Assembly: GCA_964613585.1 (NCBI GenBank)
Contig: CAZTHL010000031.1
Span: 1 to 40,323, forward strand
Reading direction: 5' to 3'
Source of the DNA: CAZTHL01 sp964613585
Lineage (GTDB): Bacteria > Pseudomonadota > Alphaproteobacteria > DSM-16000 > Inquilinaceae
Length of the DNA: 40,323 bases
The notes under the pieces were generated by a model. It did not search any database. It had not been told where the DNA came from and worked only from the letters and a program-made list of their open reading frames with translations. The translations under genes and the position numbers were made by a program. The stretch's first letter is position 1, and each line of letters starts with the position of its first letter. Of the stretch, positions 1 through 8,954 are shown piece by piece.

Positions 1-57
1 AATCGCTTAACCGATTACGTTCTTACTATGTCTCGGTCTGACTGTTGAAGTTGGGTC

Positions 58-219
58 ATGGGCTTCACCCGGCTGATCGGCCATCTCGGCACCCTGACCC
101 GCAACACCGTGCGCGTTCCCCTCCAGGGCAGCCACAGCTTCACCGCCTACGCCCGCCCCACCAGGCTTCAGCAAAAGGCCTTCGACCTGATCGCCACGGA
201 CTCCACGCGTATCCAGTAA
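58..219 (+). pseudogene. C-terminal scrap of an IS4/IS1634-like transposase
   Basis: A 53-residue reading frame ends at TAA 217-219 and is preceded in frame by TGA at 46-48. Its sequence has the form LGTLTRNTVR followed by ARPTRLQQKAFDLI. From memory this resembles the extreme C-terminus of IS4/IS1634-type DDE transposases (a 'LxTLTRN' stretch, then 'PTxLQxRAFxLI'). No catalytic part is present, so if the match is right this is only a tail left by deletion. The family is recalled by pattern and not verified by a search. Confidence 0.4.
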
Positions 220-296
220 ACGAAAACCCTGACCGGCACATTATCGCGCCAGATCACCGGCTGCTCACCGGCGATGCCACCTAAGCCGGTAACGGA

Positions 297-497
297 TTAG
301 AACAGCGGCACTCCCAAAACATCATTCAACAACACCAGGAAAAAATAGGTCGCCGCAATCGACCCAAAAAGAATCCGGACAAAGTCAGTCTTGCCATTCT
401 CGTCGCGATAGCGGATACCGGTCCAAGCGACAAAGGCGGTCACGATAAGAAAGATGATATTTATCGGGATTTCCCATCTATCCGGGATCTCAAACAT
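297..497 (-). CDS. small two-TM membrane protein, unknown function
   Basis: A 66-residue protein starting MFEIPDRWEIP. An in-frame start 45 bases upstream (position 542) is possible, but the ATG at 497 has a GGAAAAGAG stretch just upstream that can serve as ribosome binding site. Two hydrophobic segments are visible: INIIFLIVTAFVAWTGI near residues 11-27 and ILFGSIAATYFFLVLL near 42-57. They are separated by a short charged loop (RYRDENGKTD), giving a hairpin-like inner-membrane protein. The next gene upstream on the same strand (566-1036) is also an orphan with a TM segment, so the two may be one transcript. I do not recognise the family and assign no function. Confidence 0.55.
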   Translation of the reverse strand: MFEIPDRWEIPINIIFLIVTAFVAWTGIRYRDENGKTDFVRILFGSIAATYFFLVLLNDVLGVPLF

Positions 498-565
498 GTT
501 CGCTCTTTTCCAATTACTCGCAGCTAGTTGACTGAGAGACAAGTGCTCCGGGCAGGTGGCTAAGC

Positions 566-1036
566 TCAGTCAATCTCGGACCGTTCAAAATACGGCGGCA
601 GGCGCGACACGGGCTCTTCCGCAACCATGTTCGCGACGGCCACGCCTCCGAATACAACAACGCCGCAAAAGAAGGCGGTCACCCAGAAGCGGCGTACCCC
701 ATCTGGTACATGAGTTACATAATCCCGATCATATCTATGAAATCCGGCATGATCCGGGTCGATCTGATTGGCCCGCACTTGGTCAACAATGGATCGGGCA
801 TAGTGTCGGGCCCAAAAGGGCACTTTTTGCGCCAGCATATACTCGGCAAACAATCGATCGCACTCTTCTTCGTGAAGCTCGCGTCCAAACCAGTCGTAGT
901 ACGCAAGTTGGAGCAGCTGAAACTCCCCCACTTGCAGGAGATTTGCTGCCTCGGCGATCTCGGCCTTTTCCGAATCTTCCTCAAGATCAGGCCGAAAAAA
1001 AATATTGTAAAGCCCCATGGTGTGCATGCACTCCAT
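566..1036 (-). CDS. orphan protein with C-terminal membrane anchor
   Basis: About 156 residues from the ATG at 1036; 150 if the later ATG at 1018 (MGLYNIFFRPD) is used. A GGAG lies between these starts, so the true start is unsettled. The first ~115 residues are soluble and acidic, rich in aromatic residues (LLQLAYYDWFGREL, YMLAQKVPFWARHYA). A single hydrophobic segment follows at about 120-138 (FWVTAFFCGVVVFGGVAVA), then a short tail. The layout suggests a tail-anchored protein with its main domain in the cytoplasm. It is upstream of and co-oriented with the small membrane protein at 297-497, gap about 70 bases. No family was recognised; composition is lower in GC than the right half of the window. 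Confidence 0.6.
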   Translation of the reverse strand: MECMHTMGLYNIFFRPDLEEDSEKAEIAEAANLLQVGEFQLLQLAYYDWFGRELHEEECDRLFAEYMLAQKVPFWARHYARSIVDQVRANQIDPDHAGFHRYDRDYVTHVPDGVRRFWVTAFFCGVVVFGGVAVANMVAEEPVSRLPPYFERSEID

Positions 1037-1394
1037 CGCGAACAGTGTTGCGCCATGGTCGACGGTTAAGGTAGCAAATTTGTTAAGGTTGCCGGCCAGT
1101 CAAGCCTTCGATCGGGCCCACGTGGTCAGCTGTCTGCGGCGGCAGGGATTGAGCGACTCCATCTGGCCGCCAAAAAGCGTTTCCATCTGGGCGCCAAAAA
1201 AGGCGCTCCGTGGAGAAAGTCCGCCAAGCCGGCGGCAAAAGGTCCAATACCACTGCCGACCGAAAAGTATGTAGTGAGGTTAATGGCGGCAGAGCACGTG
1301 CGTCAAGAAAGCACGGCATCGAAAAAATTGTGACCGTGCCTACCGCCGCCGCAAGCAGGTTTCCGTCACGGCCCTAAGCTGCGCTGTCTGCCAA
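1037..1394. other. gene-less stretch with IS-end-like repeats
   Basis: No credible gene is seen on either strand. The stretch carries the two-copy repeat at 1158-1200. It lies just before IstB- and IstA-like scraps, so it is probably decayed mobile-element sequence. Confidence 0.5.
1158..1200. repeat. two 19-bp direct repeats, possible IS21-type end
   Basis: TCCATCTGGCCGCCAAAAA at 1158-1176 and TCCATCTGGGCGCCAAAAA at 1182-1200 differ at one base and have a 24-base period. IS21-family ends are known to carry several copies of a ~20-bp repeat that bind the transposase. IS21-like coding scraps sit 300-800 bases to the right. Assignment as an IS21 end is inference. Confidence 0.5.
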
Positions 1395-1496
1395 GTGGTG
1401 ATTTGGGAAGGCGGCTTAGGATTGCGTCAGGCCGAGAACAGGGATTGCCCAGCGAAGGTCCGGTCGATCGACAGATGGACGCTGCAGCCGCTCGCC

Positions 1497-1574
1497 CGGC
1501 CGGTCGGCGAGTGGGGCACGGTGTTCGCCGATCCGGCGGTGGCCGCCGCCATCCTCGACCGGCTGCTGCATCAA
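1497..1574 (+). pseudogene. IstB-like ATPase fragment (IS21 helper), C-terminal part
   Basis: The translation contains PVGEWGTVFADPAVAAAILD followed by RLLHQ. This matches the conserved tail of IS21 helper ATPases (IstB), where '[R/N]xxxEWxxxFxDPxxAxAILDRLLHH' precedes the last residues. Walker motifs and the rest of the protein are absent, and the sequence diverges straight after the LLH. This is a remnant of about 26 codons in an otherwise unreadable stretch. Confidence 0.6.
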
Positions 1575-1665
1575 CAGATGGCGCAGGCCGCCGGTGGGGC
1601 TGCTGGCGGCCATGCGCCAAGCGTAGGCCAAGCTCGGCCACCGGTCCGATCGTGGCGGCCAAGGC

Positions 1666-1974
1666 GCGGCCGACGACAAGCCGATCACCTTCGACGTCGA
1701 GAGCATCAGGGTCGGCTTGACCACAGCCTGGAAGGACGGCGACCAGCGGCCTACGCATCGACGTTACTACCGTCGACAATGGTCGATCGGCAAGAGGCCG
1801 ACGATGATGGATGGCCTGCACGATCAAATATGAGCACTGGTCGAAGCGGATCCGACGACCACGGCCGTGGCCGTCCTCGAGCGGCTGCGGGCCCAGGATC
1901 CTGGTACATTCAGGGCAAAGCATCGGCGAACGGGCCGGCGCTGCGTGAAGCTGTGGCGCGGTGAGCAAGCTCGT
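1666..1974 (+). pseudogene. decayed IS21-like (IstA-type) transposase N-terminal region
   Basis: One frame reads through helix-turn-helix-like sequence: ITFDVESIRVGLTTAWKDGD, then RPTHRRYYRR and RPTMMDGLHDQI. It hits TGA at 1831-1833 and continues in the same frame as ALVEADPTTTAVAVLERLRA, QDPGTFRAKHRRTGRRCVKL and WRGEQARRL. The second part resembles the 'LxAxPxxTAxxLxERLxxxxPGxF...RTxxRRxxxWR' region of IS21-type transposases, before the DDE domain. The in-frame stop and missing catalytic domain mark it as dead. It lies downstream of the IstB scrap, the reverse of the normal istA-istB order, so at least two copies or a rearrangement are involved. 1975-2259 shows nothing further. Confidence 0.5.
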
Positions 1975-2259
1975 CGGCTGATTCTGGGCGGCGCTGATGT
2001 TCTTGGCGCCGGTATCGACCCGTTGAGGTCGCCGTCTGCTGATGCTGAAGATCCTGATGGACGCCGCTGGTGCCTGTCGAGCACTGCCTCGGTCACCGAG
2101 CAGCCGTACGATGGATGGTCCTTGGAGGCATTTGGGCCGGCTCAGGGCCCTTCGGTTACCTGTTGACGGAACATCGGCTCCGCGGCATTGGCTCGGTGGA
2201 GGACGTGATCTTGCCGTCATGCCGCTTGGCTCGGTGCCCCCGATGGCCTCGAGCGGGGA

Positions 2260-3273
2260 TCATATTCCAGTAAGAGTATGCGGATTTTTCCAACTCTCGA
2301 GGATCTTGATGTAGTTCGCACGTGCAAAAGCGGTCGGATCTCCGACATGCTGTTGGCTCATCGCGCCCTTCATCTGCTGGACTGAATGATAGTCATGGTT
2401 CTTCATCCAGTCGGCCAAGCCATCGAGCAAGGTCGACAGATGGCCGGGCCCGTTCTTGAGCAGCGCTGATGTCGTCATCACCGCGTCGGCTCCGGCCATG
2501 ATATACTTGACAACCTCGCTCGCTGAATGAACGCCGGAGGTGGCGGCTAAAGATGCCCGAACCCGGCCAAAGAGGATGCCTATCCAGCGCAACGGTAGAC
2601 GGATCTCGGCCGGGTCGCTCAAATTCAGATCGGACTTCACTGAAAGTGCATCAAGATCGAAATCGGGTTGATAAAATCGATTGAACAGCACTAGGGCGTT
2701 CGCACCGTTCTCGTCAAACTGCCGTGCCATGTCACCGATTGCGCTGAAGAACGGATTGAGCTTTAAGGCGACAGGCACGGTGACCGATCTTTTGACATGC
2801 CTGAGCACATCGAGATAGCGGGTTTCCACGTCCCGTCCTGATACATTGAGATCGGCAGGAAGGTAATAAACGTTTAATTCCACAGCTGCAGCGCCGGCTT
2901 CCTGCATCTGACGGGCATAATCTGCCCAGCCGCTGTCGGTGACCCCGTTGAGGCTGGCAATGACCGGAATGTCACAGCTCTTGCTGGCTCGATAGATCAG
3001 CTCCAGGTACCGGTCCGGTCCAACATGGTATTCTTCGATCTCGGGGAAGTAGGTGAGTGACTCCGCAAAGCTCTCCGTCCCTGAGGCCGTCAAGTGCTCT
3101 AGGGCGGCGCTTTCCTGCCGCAACTGCTCCTCGAAAAGCGAGAACATGACGACGGCGGCAGCGCCGCTGTCCTCAAGACGACGAATCCCGTCGAATGTCT
3201 CGGAAAGCGGAGACGCAGACGCTACGATGGGATGTTTGAGGTCCAAGCCCATGTAGCGGGTACGCAGATCCAT
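2260..3273 (-). CDS. dihydroorotate dehydrogenase-like FMN protein
   Basis: A 337-residue TIM-barrel flavoprotein starting MDLRTRYMGLDL; an AGAAGG ribosome site lies 8 bases before the ATG. Features typical of the DHOD/PreA superfamily are visible: LKHPIVASASPL at the N-terminus, IPVIASLNGV near residue 115, a central LNVYY and VALKLNPFF, and the C-terminal phosphate-binding region SGVHSASEVVKYIMAGADAV followed by MTTSALLKNG. It lacks a C-terminal 4Fe-4S domain. It is the last gene of a minus-strand cluster after nifJ (gap 100 bases). DHOD-like proteins in such clusters are generally not the pyrimidine enzyme. By context I infer an accessory electron-transfer role, with its natural substrate unknown. 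Confidence 0.85.
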   Translation of the reverse strand: MDLRTRYMGLDLKHPIVASASPLSETFDGIRRLEDSGAAAVVMFSLFEEQLRQESAALEHLTASGTESFAESLTYFPEIEEYHVGPDRYLELIYRASKSCDIPVIASLNGVTDSGWADYARQMQEAGAAAVELNVYYLPADLNVSGRDVETRYLDVLRHVKRSVTVPVALKLNPFFSAIGDMARQFDENGANALVLFNRFYQPDFDLDALSVKSDLNLSDPAEIRLPLRWIGILFGRVRASLAATSGVHSASEVVKYIMAGADAVMTTSALLKNGPGHLSTLLDGLADWMKNHDYHSVQQMKGAMSQQHVGDPTAFARANYIKILESWKNPHTLTGI

Positions 3274-3373
3274 TGTTCTCGCCTTCTGATCGTGTCGAGC
3301 CTGGCTTCTAAGCCGGTGGGGAGGCCTCTGCTCACGAAAAGGGGCAGGTGCCTCCAGAAGACGCGGGTTCGTC

Positions 3374-6300
3374 TCAGGCCCGTCCTTCAACAATCCCGCC
3401 AGAGGCCATTTCTTCATAGACCTGCCACTTTTGGTTCACGGCGTTCTGGGCCATGACCATGAGCTCGTCCGCCACCCGCGGGTTTGTTTGATGCAGCATC
3501 CGGTAACGCAGCTCGTTATAGGCATAGTCCTTTAACGGAATTCTCGGTCGCTGCGAGTCGAGCACGAACGGGTTCTCTCCGCTCTCACGGACGGCCGGAT
3601 TGTAACGCAACAGTGGCCAGTAACCGGCGAGCACTGCCAAGTGCTGCTGATCGAGGCCCTTGTTCATGGCAATTCCATGCGCAATGCAATGGCTATAGGC
3701 CAAGATGAGAGAGGGGCCATTGTAGGCCTCGGCTTCGCGGAAGGCGAGCAGGGTCTGCTGCGGATTGGCGCCCATGGCTACCCTGGCGACGTAAACGTTG
3801 CCATAGGAGATGGCCTGAAGCGCAAGATCCTTCTTGCCGACTGACTTGCCAGCAGCCGCGAACTTGGCGATGGCACCAATCGGAGTTGACTTCGACATTT
3901 GTCCGCCAGTGTTCGAATAGACCTCTGTATCGAGCACGAGGATGTTGACGTTGCGACCGCTTGCCAGAACATGGTCCACACCGGAAGACCCGATATCGTA
4001 GGCCCAGCCGTCGCCCCCCACAATCCAGATGCTCCGCCGGACGAGGTGATCGGCCACTGAGAGAAGGTGTCGGGCCTTGTCGCCCTCGATGTTCCTGAGC
4101 TGCTGCTTCAACGAAAGCACGCGCGCTCGCTGCTGTCGGAGTTCCGACTCCGTCATCTGCGGCGCGACAAGCAAGGCCTCAACGAGCTCAGACTCCAGGG
4201 ACGGAGCCAGATCCTTCAGCAGATTGCGAGCCAGATTGACGTGCTGGTCCGCGCATAGCCGGTAGCCAAAACCGAACTCCGCATTGTCCTCAAACAGTGA
4301 GTTTGACCAGACGGGACCGCGGCCTTCGGCGTTGACCGAATAGGGAGTCGTCGGCAGATTGCCGCCATAAATGGATGAACATCCTGTAGCATTGGCAATC
4401 ATTAGCCGGTCGCCAAACAATTGCGATGCCAGCTTGATATAAGGTGTTTCGCCACATCCCGCACAAGCGCCAGAAAACTCGAACAGCGGCTCCAAAAATT
4501 GAGCGCCACGAACAGTTGAAAAATCAACCCGCGATCTGTCATTGACGGGAAGCGTCTCAAAAAAATCAATATTGCCGCGTTCTGTCTCGAGAAATGGCTC
4601 TTTGATCTTCATGTTGATCGCCTTTACGCCCACTTGCTCCTTGCTCTTGGCGGGGCACACCTCAACACACAGGCCGCAACCCGTGCAGTCCTCTGTATAG
4701 ACCTGCAGTGTATACCGGGTCTCAGGAAAACCGCGCGCATCAATTGGCGCTGAACGGAATCCTTCAGGGGCATCTTCGAGATGCATCTCGTTGTAGAACT
4801 TTGCGCGAATCACACTGTGTGGACAAACGTAGCTGCAGTTGCCGCACTGTATGCAGATATCCGGCTCCCAAATCGGGACGAACTGGGAGACATTACGCTT
4901 TTCCCATTTCGTTGTACCGGTTGGATACGTGCCATCCAACGGCATCAGGCTCACTGGAAGCTCGTCACCTCTCCCGGCCATCATCATCGCAGTGACCCTC
5001 TGCACAAATTCCGGCGCAGAAGGTGAAACGACTGGCAGCACATCACGGTCGCTGGTCACAGTTGCCGGCACGGCTACCTTATGCAAATGCGCAAGTGTAT
5101 GGTCGACGGCCTCAAAGTTCTTGTTGACGACCTCTTCGCCTTTCTTCTGGTAGGTCTTGCGAATCGCGTTCTTGATCCTCTCAATCGCCTCCTCCTTGGG
5201 CATGATGCCGGAGATGGCAAAAAAGCAGGTCTGCATAATGGTATTCGTACGTGTGCCCATACCGGTGTCACGGGCGACCTTGTAGCCGTCAATGACGTAA
5301 ACGCTCAGGCCCTTGTCGATGATTTGCTGTTGAACCGCTCTTGGCAGGTGATCCCAAACGTCGTCAGGACTGTACGGACTGTTGAGCAGAAAGGTCGCTC
5401 CCGGGGCGGCATGCTTAAGCACATCGGCCTTCTCGACGAAATTGAATTGGTGGCACCCAATAAAATTTGCTGTCTGCACCAAATAGCTCGATCGGATCGG
5501 CTTCGGACCGAACCGAACATGGCTCACTGTCTGGGAACCGGATTTCTTCGAATCGTAGACAAAATAACCTTGCGCAAAGAAATTCGGATCATCGCCGATG
5601 ATCTTGATAGTATTTTTGTTGGCGCCGACGGTTCCGTCGGCACCCAGTCCGTAGAACATGGCTCGGAAGACGTGGTCAGGCTCGATAACAAAGCTTGGAT
5701 CCCAGTCGAGGCTGGTATGGGCCACGTCGTCCAGGATGCCGACAGTGAAGTGGTTCTTTGGCCTGTCTTTTTTTAGCTCATCAAAAACGCTCTTCAGCAT
5801 CGCCGGCGTGAATTCCTTGGAGGACAGGCCGTAACGTCCACCGATGACGCGTGGCAAGGGCATGCCCAGCGTGCCGTTCGCGGCCGCTTCGGCCAGAACA
5901 GTAACGAGATCGAGATACAGGGGCTCGCCTGTGGAGCCGGCTTCCTTGGTGCGATCGAGCGCGGCAATCACTTGTGTGGTTTTCGGCAGCACTCGAAGCA
6001 GGTGCTCGACGGAGAAGGGCCGATAGAGATGGATTTGCACGACGCCGACCCGCTCGCCGTTGTTCTCCAAATACTCCACCGTCTCTCGTGCCATGTCGGC
6101 GCCTGAGCCCATCAGGATGACGACCCGCTCCGCCTCCGGATGGCCGAAATATTCAAACAATTGGTAATGCCGGCCGGTCAGCTCGGCGAATTTCTTGAAG
6201 CAGGATTCGACAATGCCGGGTACCGCTTCCTGAAATTGATTGATTGTTTCCCGTCCTTGAAAATACACATCCGGGTTCTGAGCCGTGCCCCGCATGACGG

Positions 6301-6940
6301 GGTTGTCCGGATTGAGCGCTCGCTGTCGATGAGCAAGAACGAGATCGTCGTCGATCATCGCTCGAATTTCTTCGTCGGCGAGGAGCGTGAGCTTGTTGAC
6401 CTCATGAGAGGTGCGGAAGCCGTCGAAAAAGTGCAGGAACGGAATTCGGGCTATAAGCGTCGCGGCCTGGGCAATGAGCGCCATGTCGTGAGCCTCCTGC
6501 ACGGAGCTCGACGACAGCATGGCAAAGCCAGTCTGCCGGACGCCCATGACGTCGGAATGATCACCAAAAATCGACAGCGCATGAGTTGCCACAGCGCGAG
6601 CCGCGACATGGAAAACCGTTGGCGTCAATTCACCGACGATCTTGTACATATTTGGGATCATCAGCAGCAATCCCTGCGACGCCGTGAAGGTCGTCGCCAG
6701 AGCGCCTGATTGCAGTGCCCCATGGAGGGCGCCAGCGGCTCCAGCCTCACTTTGCATTTCGGCGACGACCGGCGTGTCACCCCAAATGTTGGTCTTTCCT
6801 TCGCTGGTCCATTGATCAGCCAACTCCGCCATCGTCGAGGACGGCGTGATTGGATAGATGGCACAGACCTCATTGGTCCGATAGGCGACGTAGGCGGTCG
6901 CTTCGTTTCCATCGAGGGTAGTGACGGCATGGTCGACCAT
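3374..6940 (-). CDS. nifJ: pyruvate:ferredoxin (flavodoxin) oxidoreductase
   Basis: A 1188-residue single-chain PFOR, the usual length for this family (~1170-1200). It oxidises pyruvate plus CoA to acetyl-CoA and CO2 and passes electrons to ferredoxin or flavodoxin. Domain order is visible: N-terminal pyrimidine-binding domain (AIYPITPSSTMAELADQW), transketolase-C-like domain (FEYFGHPEAERVVILMGSGA), gamma domain (YDSKKSGSQTVSHVRFG), two 4Fe-4S motifs (CIQCGNCSYVCP near residue 695, then CTGCGLCVEVCP), and the TPP-binding domain (GACAGCGETPY, GGDGWAYDIG near 975, LDTEVYSNTGGQMSKSTP). The ATG at 6940 is chosen because GGAGCATCGACC precedes it. It sits between a GltD-like oxidoreductase upstream and a DHOD-like protein downstream, all on one strand, so electrons could be exchanged with NAD(P)H. 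No nitrogen-fixation gene is in the window. Confidence 0.96.
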   Translation of the reverse strand: MVDHAVTTLDGNEATAYVAYRTNEVCAIYPITPSSTMAELADQWTSEGKTNIWGDTPVVAEMQSEAGAAGALHGALQSGALATTFTASQGLLLMIPNMYKIVGELTPTVFHVAARAVATHALSIFGDHSDVMGVRQTGFAMLSSSSVQEAHDMALIAQAATLIARIPFLHFFDGFRTSHEVNKLTLLADEEIRAMIDDDLVLAHRQRALNPDNPVMRGTAQNPDVYFQGRETINQFQEAVPGIVESCFKKFAELTGRHYQLFEYFGHPEAERVVILMGSGADMARETVEYLENNGERVGVVQIHLYRPFSVEHLLRVLPKTTQVIAALDRTKEAGSTGEPLYLDLVTVLAEAAANGTLGMPLPRVIGGRYGLSSKEFTPAMLKSVFDELKKDRPKNHFTVGILDDVAHTSLDWDPSFVIEPDHVFRAMFYGLGADGTVGANKNTIKIIGDDPNFFAQGYFVYDSKKSGSQTVSHVRFGPKPIRSSYLVQTANFIGCHQFNFVEKADVLKHAAPGATFLLNSPYSPDDVWDHLPRAVQQQIIDKGLSVYVIDGYKVARDTGMGTRTNTIMQTCFFAISGIMPKEEAIERIKNAIRKTYQKKGEEVVNKNFEAVDHTLAHLHKVAVPATVTSDRDVLPVVSPSAPEFVQRVTAMMMAGRGDELPVSLMPLDGTYPTGTTKWEKRNVSQFVPIWEPDICIQCGNCSYVCPHSVIRAKFYNEMHLEDAPEGFRSAPIDARGFPETRYTLQVYTEDCTGCGLCVEVCPAKSKEQVGVKAINMKIKEPFLETERGNIDFFETLPVNDRSRVDFSTVRGAQFLEPLFEFSGACAGCGETPYIKLASQLFGDRLMIANATGCSSIYGGNLPTTPYSVNAEGRGPVWSNSLFEDNAEFGFGYRLCADQHVNLARNLLKDLAPSLESELVEALLVAPQMTESELRQQRARVLSLKQQLRNIEGDKARHLLSVADHLVRRSIWIVGGDGWAYDIGSSGVDHVLASGRNVNILVLDTEVYSNTGGQMSKSTPIGAIAKFAAAGKSVGKKDLALQAISYGNVYVARVAMGANPQQTLLAFREAEAYNGPSLILAYSHCIAHGIAMNKGLDQQHLAVLAGYWPLLRYNPAVRESGENPFVLDSQRPRIPLKDYAYNELRYRMLHQTNPRVADELMVMAQNAVNQKWQVYEEMASGGIVEGRA

Positions 6941-7070
6941 GGTCGATGCTCCAGCGCCTCGCGCGCACCACACAAGCGCGACCCCTCCATCGGGAGCAGC
7001 GCCGTGACTGGGGAAGGTCGGTATTGCGGGCCGGTAGGTCCGACCCGCCTAGGCGTTCCGAATGCCGCGG

Positions 7071-8699
7071 TCAGGCCGGCTCCGGGATCATCTCGATGGC
7101 GTGGCACGGGCACTGCTCGTAGCAGATCGCGCATCCGGTACAGAGGTCGTAGTCGTATCGATACCGCTTGCCGGGCCCCAGCTTGATGACCGCGTCCTCC
7201 GGGCAAGCGCCGAAGCAGCCGTCGCATTCGAAGCAGTTGCCGCAGGACAAGCAGCGTTTGGCTTCGTAAACCGCTTCTTTCTCGCTAAGCCCTCCGAGTA
7301 CCTCGTCGAAGGAAGTGCGTCGACGCAGCATGTCCGCGTGGCTCTGTGGACGCTGCGCGGCATCGGTGTAATACCAAACATGAAGCTTTTCGAAGCTTGC
7401 CAAGTCGGCCTTCGGGCCCGGAGCGTAGTCCATGCCGCGCAGCCAGGCATCGATGTTGCGAGCAGCCAGCTTGCCATGTCCAATGCCAATGGTGACCGTG
7501 CGATCGGATGGCACCATGTCACCCCCGGCAAAGACACCCTTAGCGCCGGTGTGCATCTGCTCGTCCACGACGACCGTGCCGTCACGCTTGAACTCTACTC
7601 CCGGAATGCGGCGAAGAAACTCCGTATCTGTGTCTTGCCCCAGCGCCAGGATCAAAGCGTCGGCTTCAAGGGTCTCGACCTCGCCTGTGGGCTCCGGCCG
7701 TCCCTGCTCATTGATGCGCATGACCTCCACGGTCATGTGGCTTTCATCGATCTCCTTGATCGTCCGCAGCCAGTGGATCTTGACGCCCTCCTCGATCGCC
7801 TCGTCCGCCTCGAACTCGTGGGCCGGCATGTTCGCGCGATCGCGGCGGTAAACGATCATGGGCTCGTGGCCCAGCCTCATCGCGGTCCGAGCAGCATCCA
7901 TCGCCGTATTGCCGCCGCCGTAGATTGCCACTCGCCGACCCAGCTTCAGCGCTTCCTTGTTCTCCACGCTCTTAAGGAAACTCAACGCGTCAAGAATCGG
8001 CCCGGCATCGCGGCCCGGGATGTCCGTTTTCTTGCTCAAATGCGCTCCGACCGCGGCGAAGACGGCGTCGAAGTTGCCGTCCGCCTTCTCCGCCATGACG
8101 TCCTCGACCTTATGATTGAAGGTCATCTTGACGCCCATGTCAGCGATGCGTTGACATTCCCGGTCGAGCACATCTCGTGGCAGCCGGTAGGCCGGGATTC
8201 CAAAATGCATCATGCCGCCCGCGAGAGGTCCGGCATCGCGGATCTCAACCTCGTGGCCCAGGCGCCGGAGATGATAGGCCGCCGACAAGCCACTCGGTCC
8301 GGCTCCGATCACAAGAACGCGCTTGCCGGTTGGCTCAGCCTCGACGCGGACCTTCCAGCCCTCCTCGTGGGCCTTGTCCCCGAGAAATCGCTCTACGGCA
8401 TGGATGCTGACCGTCGCATCGAGCTTTGCTCGATTGCAGTCCGTCTCGCATGGATGGTAGCAGACCCGGCCCATGACCGCGGGCATGGGGTTCTCCGTCA
8501 TGAGGAGCTGCCAAGCCTCCTCGAAACGGCCAGCCTGGGCATGCGCCAGCCAGCCCTGGATCGGCTCACCGGCGGGACATGCGTTGTTGCAGGGTGGGAG
8601 CAGATCGACATAAATCGGACGCTGCGTGCGATAGGGACCGGTTCGCCGCTCGTGGGTCAGATCCGGCGGCTGCGTCATGTCGGACGGCTGATGGGTCAT
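7071..8699 (-). CDS. GltD-like NAD(P)H:ferredoxin-type oxidoreductase
   Basis: About 542 residues from the ATG at 8699; an upstream start at 8762 cannot be excluded. The N-terminus has the iron-sulfur domain of glutamate synthase small subunits (CNNAC at 37-41, GRVCYHPCETDC ending at 88). Next come an FAD-binding GAGPSG (132-137), an NAD(P)-binding GGGNTA (261-266) and the FAD-closing ALGQ and FAGGD motifs. Unlike plain GltD, the C-terminus adds a two-cluster ferredoxin module: Cys 483, 486, 489, 492, 495, 499 and Cys 520, 523, 526, 530. This architecture moves electrons between NAD(P)H and ferredoxin-like carriers. No glutamate synthase large subunit is nearby. Being first in the cluster with nifJ, it more likely links the PFOR reaction to the NAD(P) pool than makes glutamate. 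Confidence 0.88.
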   Translation of the reverse strand: MTHQPSDMTQPPDLTHERRTGPYRTQRPIYVDLLPPCNNACPAGEPIQGWLAHAQAGRFEEAWQLLMTENPMPAVMGRVCYHPCETDCNRAKLDATVSIHAVERFLGDKAHEEGWKVRVEAEPTGKRVLVIGAGPSGLSAAYHLRRLGHEVEIRDAGPLAGGMMHFGIPAYRLPRDVLDRECQRIADMGVKMTFNHKVEDVMAEKADGNFDAVFAAVGAHLSKKTDIPGRDAGPILDALSFLKSVENKEALKLGRRVAIYGGGNTAMDAARTAMRLGHEPMIVYRRDRANMPAHEFEADEAIEEGVKIHWLRTIKEIDESHMTVEVMRINEQGRPEPTGEVETLEADALILALGQDTDTEFLRRIPGVEFKRDGTVVVDEQMHTGAKGVFAGGDMVPSDRTVTIGIGHGKLAARNIDAWLRGMDYAPGPKADLASFEKLHVWYYTDAAQRPQSHADMLRRRTSFDEVLGGLSEKEAVYEAKRCLSCGNCFECDGCFGACPEDAVIKLGPGKRYRYDYDLCTGCAICYEQCPCHAIEMIPEPA

Positions 8700-8954
8700 T
8701 GCTTGCTCGGAACTCCGAGATCCGGGGCAAAGGTCGTTCGCCGCAACGGCGTATTTCCTCACTGGCGCACGCGGCCCCCGGAGGAAAACGATCTGCGTAT
8801 CACCCCATCACCGCGACGCCTTTGCCGGCGCGAACGCGTCACTGATGGATAATCCTCTCAAGTCAGAGGGATCCGCCATGACATCGATCAATTTGCGGAA
8901 GGCCTTCCGGCGGGAGCTTCGCTGGCCCGCTGCGGGTCAGGGCGCGGCTCAAGC
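8700..8954. promoter_or_regulatory. divergent intergenic region with two symmetric sites
   Basis: This separates the minus-strand redox cluster from plus-strand mutL, so it should hold promoters for both. Two symmetric sequences stand out: CCTCT-(6)-AGAGG at 8854-8869 and the perfect 14-bp palindrome CGGAAGGCCTTCCG at 8896-8909. Either could be an operator. I could not place convincing -35/-10 boxes. Confidence 0.35.

Noticed and set aside
1366..2220. A 284-residue minus-strand frame
   Set aside because: The opposite strand carries IS21-like scraps, and the minus translation is low-complexity without domains.
7062..8852. A 596-residue plus-strand frame opposite the GltD-like gene
   Set aside because: The minus-strand protein has intact FAD, NAD(P) and iron-sulfur motifs; the plus frame has none.
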